6,846 nt of DNA, taken from assembly GCA_003646875.1 (NCBI GenBank), contig QMLT01000091.1:1-6846 (forward strand). The letters are read 5' to 3'. A program made the translations under genes and the position numbers. Under the pieces are notes generated by a model. The model was not told where the DNA came from. It made no database searches and was given only the letters and a program-made list of their open reading frames with translations. Below, piece after piece: positions 4,269 through 6,846 of this stretch (position 1 is its first letter; every line of letters begins with the position of its first letter). The stretch is from Deltaproteobacteria bacterium (GTDB taxonomy: Bacteria; Desulfobacterota; DSM-4660; Desulfatiglandales; B25-G16).

Positions 4269-6845
4269 ATGATGCCATTTAAAAAAAGTATTCCTCAATG
4301 GTCAATAGGCCTTATCCTTACCCTCCTATTTATACTCATGCTCGTCACCGGCCTTGGTGATTTTACAGACGTTATAGAGAAAAAAACATTTGACATCCGA
4401 TCCAAGCTCAGCGCCTCTGGAGAAAGAAACCCAGATATTGAGATAGTAGCTATTGATGATGAGGATTTAGGTGCAATCGGTCGTTTCCCATGGCCGAGAA
4501 ACATTCTTGCCAATGCTATAAACAATCTTGCAATGGCTGGCGCCAAGGTTATCGCCCTGGATATTATCTTTAATGAGCCAGAGGAAAGTTCTGGCCTCAA
4601 AACGATTAGAGAGCTAAAGAAAACATATGCTGATCTCGATTTAAAAAATAAAGGGTTATCTGCCAAAAGATTTTATCAATTATTAAATAAGGCAGAGGCC
4701 AACATGGATAATGACACCAAACTAGCTGAATCGTTTAAAAAGGCCGGCAACATAATTCTGCCCATTTATTTTGATACAAGGAGCGCGGGAAGAGACGATG
4801 AGGTTCCTGATTATCTGGCCAAAAACACCTATAAAATTATCCTTGGTCTTAAGGATGAATGGGCAACAAGCTCCGTTATGTGGCTTTCCAAGATAAAGCC
4901 ACTTCTTCCTTCCCTTGCGAATGCAGTCGCAGGTATTGGGCATATAAACCTTTTTCCAGATAATGATGGTTCTATCAGGACTCAGAGTCACGCCATTGGT
5001 TATTTAGACAACACCTTCATCCCATCATTTCCTATGGCAATAGTAAAAACCTTCAAGGGATTAAACTACAATCAGATCAGGCTTATCCTGGGCCAGGAAA
5101 TCAATATAAATGTCCCCCCATCCAGGACAGTCAAGATTCCAGCCAGGGATTTAAACATGTCAACACTCATTAAATGGAATGATGGGCCAGGGATTGCATT
5201 TCACATGACTCCATTCAGAAAGGTTCTCAAAAATGAATTTCAAACAAGCCTCTTCAGAGACAAGATAGTCATCCTTGGACCCACTGCCCCTGGAATTGGA
5301 GACCGCTTTGTGACACCTATATCGAGTAATTTGCCAGGCGTGGAGATAATAGCGAACTCGGTGTCAAACATCTTAAAAGAAGAATTTTTTATGCGGCCTC
5401 AATGGACCTCATTCCTTGAGCTAGGCATTATCCTCCTTTTCGGACTCTATATTTCATTTCTCCTGCCCAGGCTAAAGGCTGGCACCGGCGCAATCATCAC
5501 ACTAATCCTCCTTTTCTCTTACGGAACAGCGGGAACCATTGTATTTTTTCGCTCAAATATATGGCTTAAGATTACACCTCAACTCGTTCTTTTGGTTCTG
5601 GGCTATATCTTAGTTGTTAGCAGAAATTTTTTCATCACTGAAAAAACCAAAGAGAAAGTAGAGGCTGATTCTGTTGAAACAAACAAGGCCCTTGGTCTTT
5701 CTTTCCAACAGCAAGGAATGCTTGATCTCGCCAGTGAAAAATTTCGAAAATGTCCTACAGATGAACCAGGGGTTAAGGATCTTTTATACAATCTTGGCCT
5801 CGATTATGAAAGGAAAAGGCAATTTAACAAGGCATTATCAACATATAATTTAATTATTGAGGATGGCAGTGATTTTAAAGATTTAGGCGAGAGGATACCT
5901 AAATTAAAAGGCGCTGAATCTTCTATGATCTTTGGTGCGAGCGCCACCCATCCTGGTGATATTGAGGCAACAATAGACGGCCTTGATACTAAACCAACAC
6001 TTGGAAGATATGAAATTTCAGGGGAATTAGGCAGGGGGGCAATGGGGATTGTTTATAAAGGAGAAGATCCCACTATACATAGAACTGTTGCTATAAAAAC
6101 CTTACGATTATCTGAATTTGAAGAAGGAGAGCTGGCAGATATAAAGGAACGCTTTTTCAGGGAAGCAGAGTCAGCAGGTCTGTTAAACCACCCCAACATT
6201 GTGTCTATATACGATGCTGGCGAAGAACATGACCTGGCCTATATAGCTATGGAATACTTACAAGGAGAAGATTTAGCAAAATTTACCCATAAGGGAAAGC
6301 TCCTCCCCTTGAGAAATGTGCTTTACATCATCGCCCAAGTGGCTGATGCCTTAGATTATGCCCACAACAACAATGTTGTTCACAGGGACATAAAACCAGC
6401 TAATATTATGTTACTTAAAGATACAGGTAAAATAAAGGTTACGGATTTTGGTATTGCAAGGATCACATCATCATCTAAGACAAAAACAGGTGTTGTTTTA
6501 GGCACCCCCTCTTATATGTCTCCTGAACAGGTAAGCGGGAAAAGGATCGACGGACGTTCAGATATATTTTCATTAGGGGTAGTCCTTTTTGAGATGCTAA
6601 CCGGACAAAAGCCCTTTGTTTCTGACGATATAACTTCACTTATGTTTCAAATTGCAAAAGAAAAACACTCTTCAGTAAGAAAGTTTAATCCAAAAATTCC
6701 ACTGATTGTTGAAAAGATAATAGATAAGGCCTTAACTAAAGATGCTAAACAACGCTACCAGAATGCTGGATTAATGGCTGAACATCTCAGAAAGATTATA
6801 AAACGAATAGATCAGTTGAGAAATAAAAAGGTCTCTAAAGAATAA
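4269..6845 (+). CDS. Transmembrane Ser/Thr protein kinase with CHASE2 sensor and TPR-like repeats
   Basis: This 858-residue Hanks-type kinase spans the inner membrane. After a short basic start comes helix TM1 (about 13-29), then a CHASE2 domain outside the membrane (about 33-375): AIDDEDLGAIG at 61-71, FPWPR at 73-77, IALDIIF at 95-101, GHINLFPDNDGSIR at 224-237, KIVILG at 332-337 and PGVEIIAN at 356-363. Three helices follow at about 383-399, 408-427 and 435-451, placing the C-terminal half in the cytosol. Two TPR-like repeats occupy about 472-533. A linker leads to the kinase domain (about 581-840) with every key element: GRGAMG at 588-593, K610 in AIK, E632 in FREAE, HRDIKPAN at 705-712, DFG at 726-728, GTPSYMSPE at 745-753 and D765. 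It should be catalytically active and of the RD class, activated by loop phosphorylation. The external signal is unknown, because CHASE2 ligands are largely uncharacterised. No PASTA repeats, phosphatase or FHA partner is visible. The stop codon is present, so the gene is complete. Confidence 0.95.
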   Translation: MMPFKKSIPQWSIGLILTLLFILMLVTGLGDFTDVIEKKTFDIRSKLSASGERNPDIEIVAIDDEDLGAIGRFPWPRNILANAINNLAMAGAKVIALDIIFNEPEESSGLKTIRELKKTYADLDLKNKGLSAKRFYQLLNKAEANMDNDTKLAESFKKAGNIILPIYFDTRSAGRDDEVPDYLAKNTYKIILGLKDEWATSSVMWLSKIKPLLPSLANAVAGIGHINLFPDNDGSIRTQSHAIGYLDNTFIPSFPMAIVKTFKGLNYNQIRLILGQEININVPPSRTVKIPARDLNMSTLIKWNDGPGIAFHMTPFRKVLKNEFQTSLFRDKIVILGPTAPGIGDRFVTPISSNLPGVEIIANSVSNILKEEFFMRPQWTSFLELGIILLFGLYISFLLPRLKAGTGAIITLILLFSYGTAGTIVFFRSNIWLKITPQLVLLVLGYILVVSRNFFITEKTKEKVEADSVETNKALGLSFQQQGMLDLASEKFRKCPTDEPGVKDLLYNLGLDYERKRQFNKALSTYNLIIEDGSDFKDLGERIPKLKGAESSMIFGASATHPGDIEATIDGLDTKPTLGRYEISGELGRGAMGIVYKGEDPTIHRTVAIKTLRLSEFEEGELADIKERFFREAESAGLLNHPNIVSIYDAGEEHDLAYIAMEYLQGEDLAKFTHKGKLLPLRNVLYIIAQVADALDYAHNNNVVHRDIKPANIMLLKDTGKIKVTDFGIARITSSSKTKTGVVLGTPSYMSPEQVSGKRIDGRSDIFSLGVVLFEMLTGQKPFVSDDITSLMFQIAKEKHSSVRKFNPKIPLIVEKIIDKALTKDAKQRYQNAGLMAEHLRKIIKRIDQLRNKKVSKE

Positions 6846-6846
6846 T

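Noticed and set aside
6841..6846. Kinase gene truncated by the window edge
   Set aside because: A TAA stop is present at 6843-6845, the kinase domain is complete and a short basic tail follows it, so the gene appears whole.

Overview
The window looks like an ordinary stretch of bacterial chromosome, AT-leaning, with every recognisable gene on the + strand. Gene content and order (pdxJ, acpS, tsaE, lysC, then a helix-hairpin-helix protein and a CHASE2 Ser/Thr kinase) resemble the pdxJ-acpS-nnrD-tsaE-lysC neighbourhood known from Desulfobacterota (former Deltaproteobacteria, e.g. Geobacter and sulfate reducers). A lipoprotein gene shows that the cell exports lipoproteins. The taxonomic guess rests on synteny and protein style only; there is no rRNA or other marker here.

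Layout. 1-78: short leader with GGAATT-type repeat words and a good Shine-Dalgarno for pdxJ. 79-798: pdxJ (vitamin B6 synthesis). 799-960: a 162-base gap without a gene, built largely of degenerate 7- and 8-base repeats. 961-1350: acpS (activation of acyl carrier protein). 1363-1869: tsaE (tRNA t6A modification ATPase), with a TTG start, 12 bases behind acpS and in the same frame. 1900-2469: a coiled-coil lipoprotein of unknown function. 2481-3710: lysC (aspartate kinase with two ACT domains). 3691-4254: a membrane-anchored SLBB + ComEA-like helix-hairpin-helix protein whose start overlaps the end of lysC. 4269-6845: a complete 858-residue transmembrane Ser/Thr kinase with a CHASE2 sensor, three further membrane helices, TPR-like repeats and an intact kinase domain; its stop codon lies one base before the window ends.

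From acpS to the kinase the gaps are 12, 30, 11, -20 and 14 bases, so these six genes are probably one transcription unit. pdxJ may belong to it but is separated by the repeat-rich gap. The first half is housekeeping metabolism (cofactor B6, ACP activation, tRNA t6A, aspartate-family amino acids). The second half is envelope-linked: a lipoprotein, a membrane-anchored DNA-binding-type protein and an envelope-sensing kinase. No mobile element, CRISPR array, tRNA, rRNA or convincing terminator was seen. I found no clearly new system. The points most worth a second look are the kinase and its architecture, the unassigned lipoprotein inserted in a conserved operon, the apparent absence of nnrD between acpS and tsaE, and the repeat modules on both sides of pdxJ.
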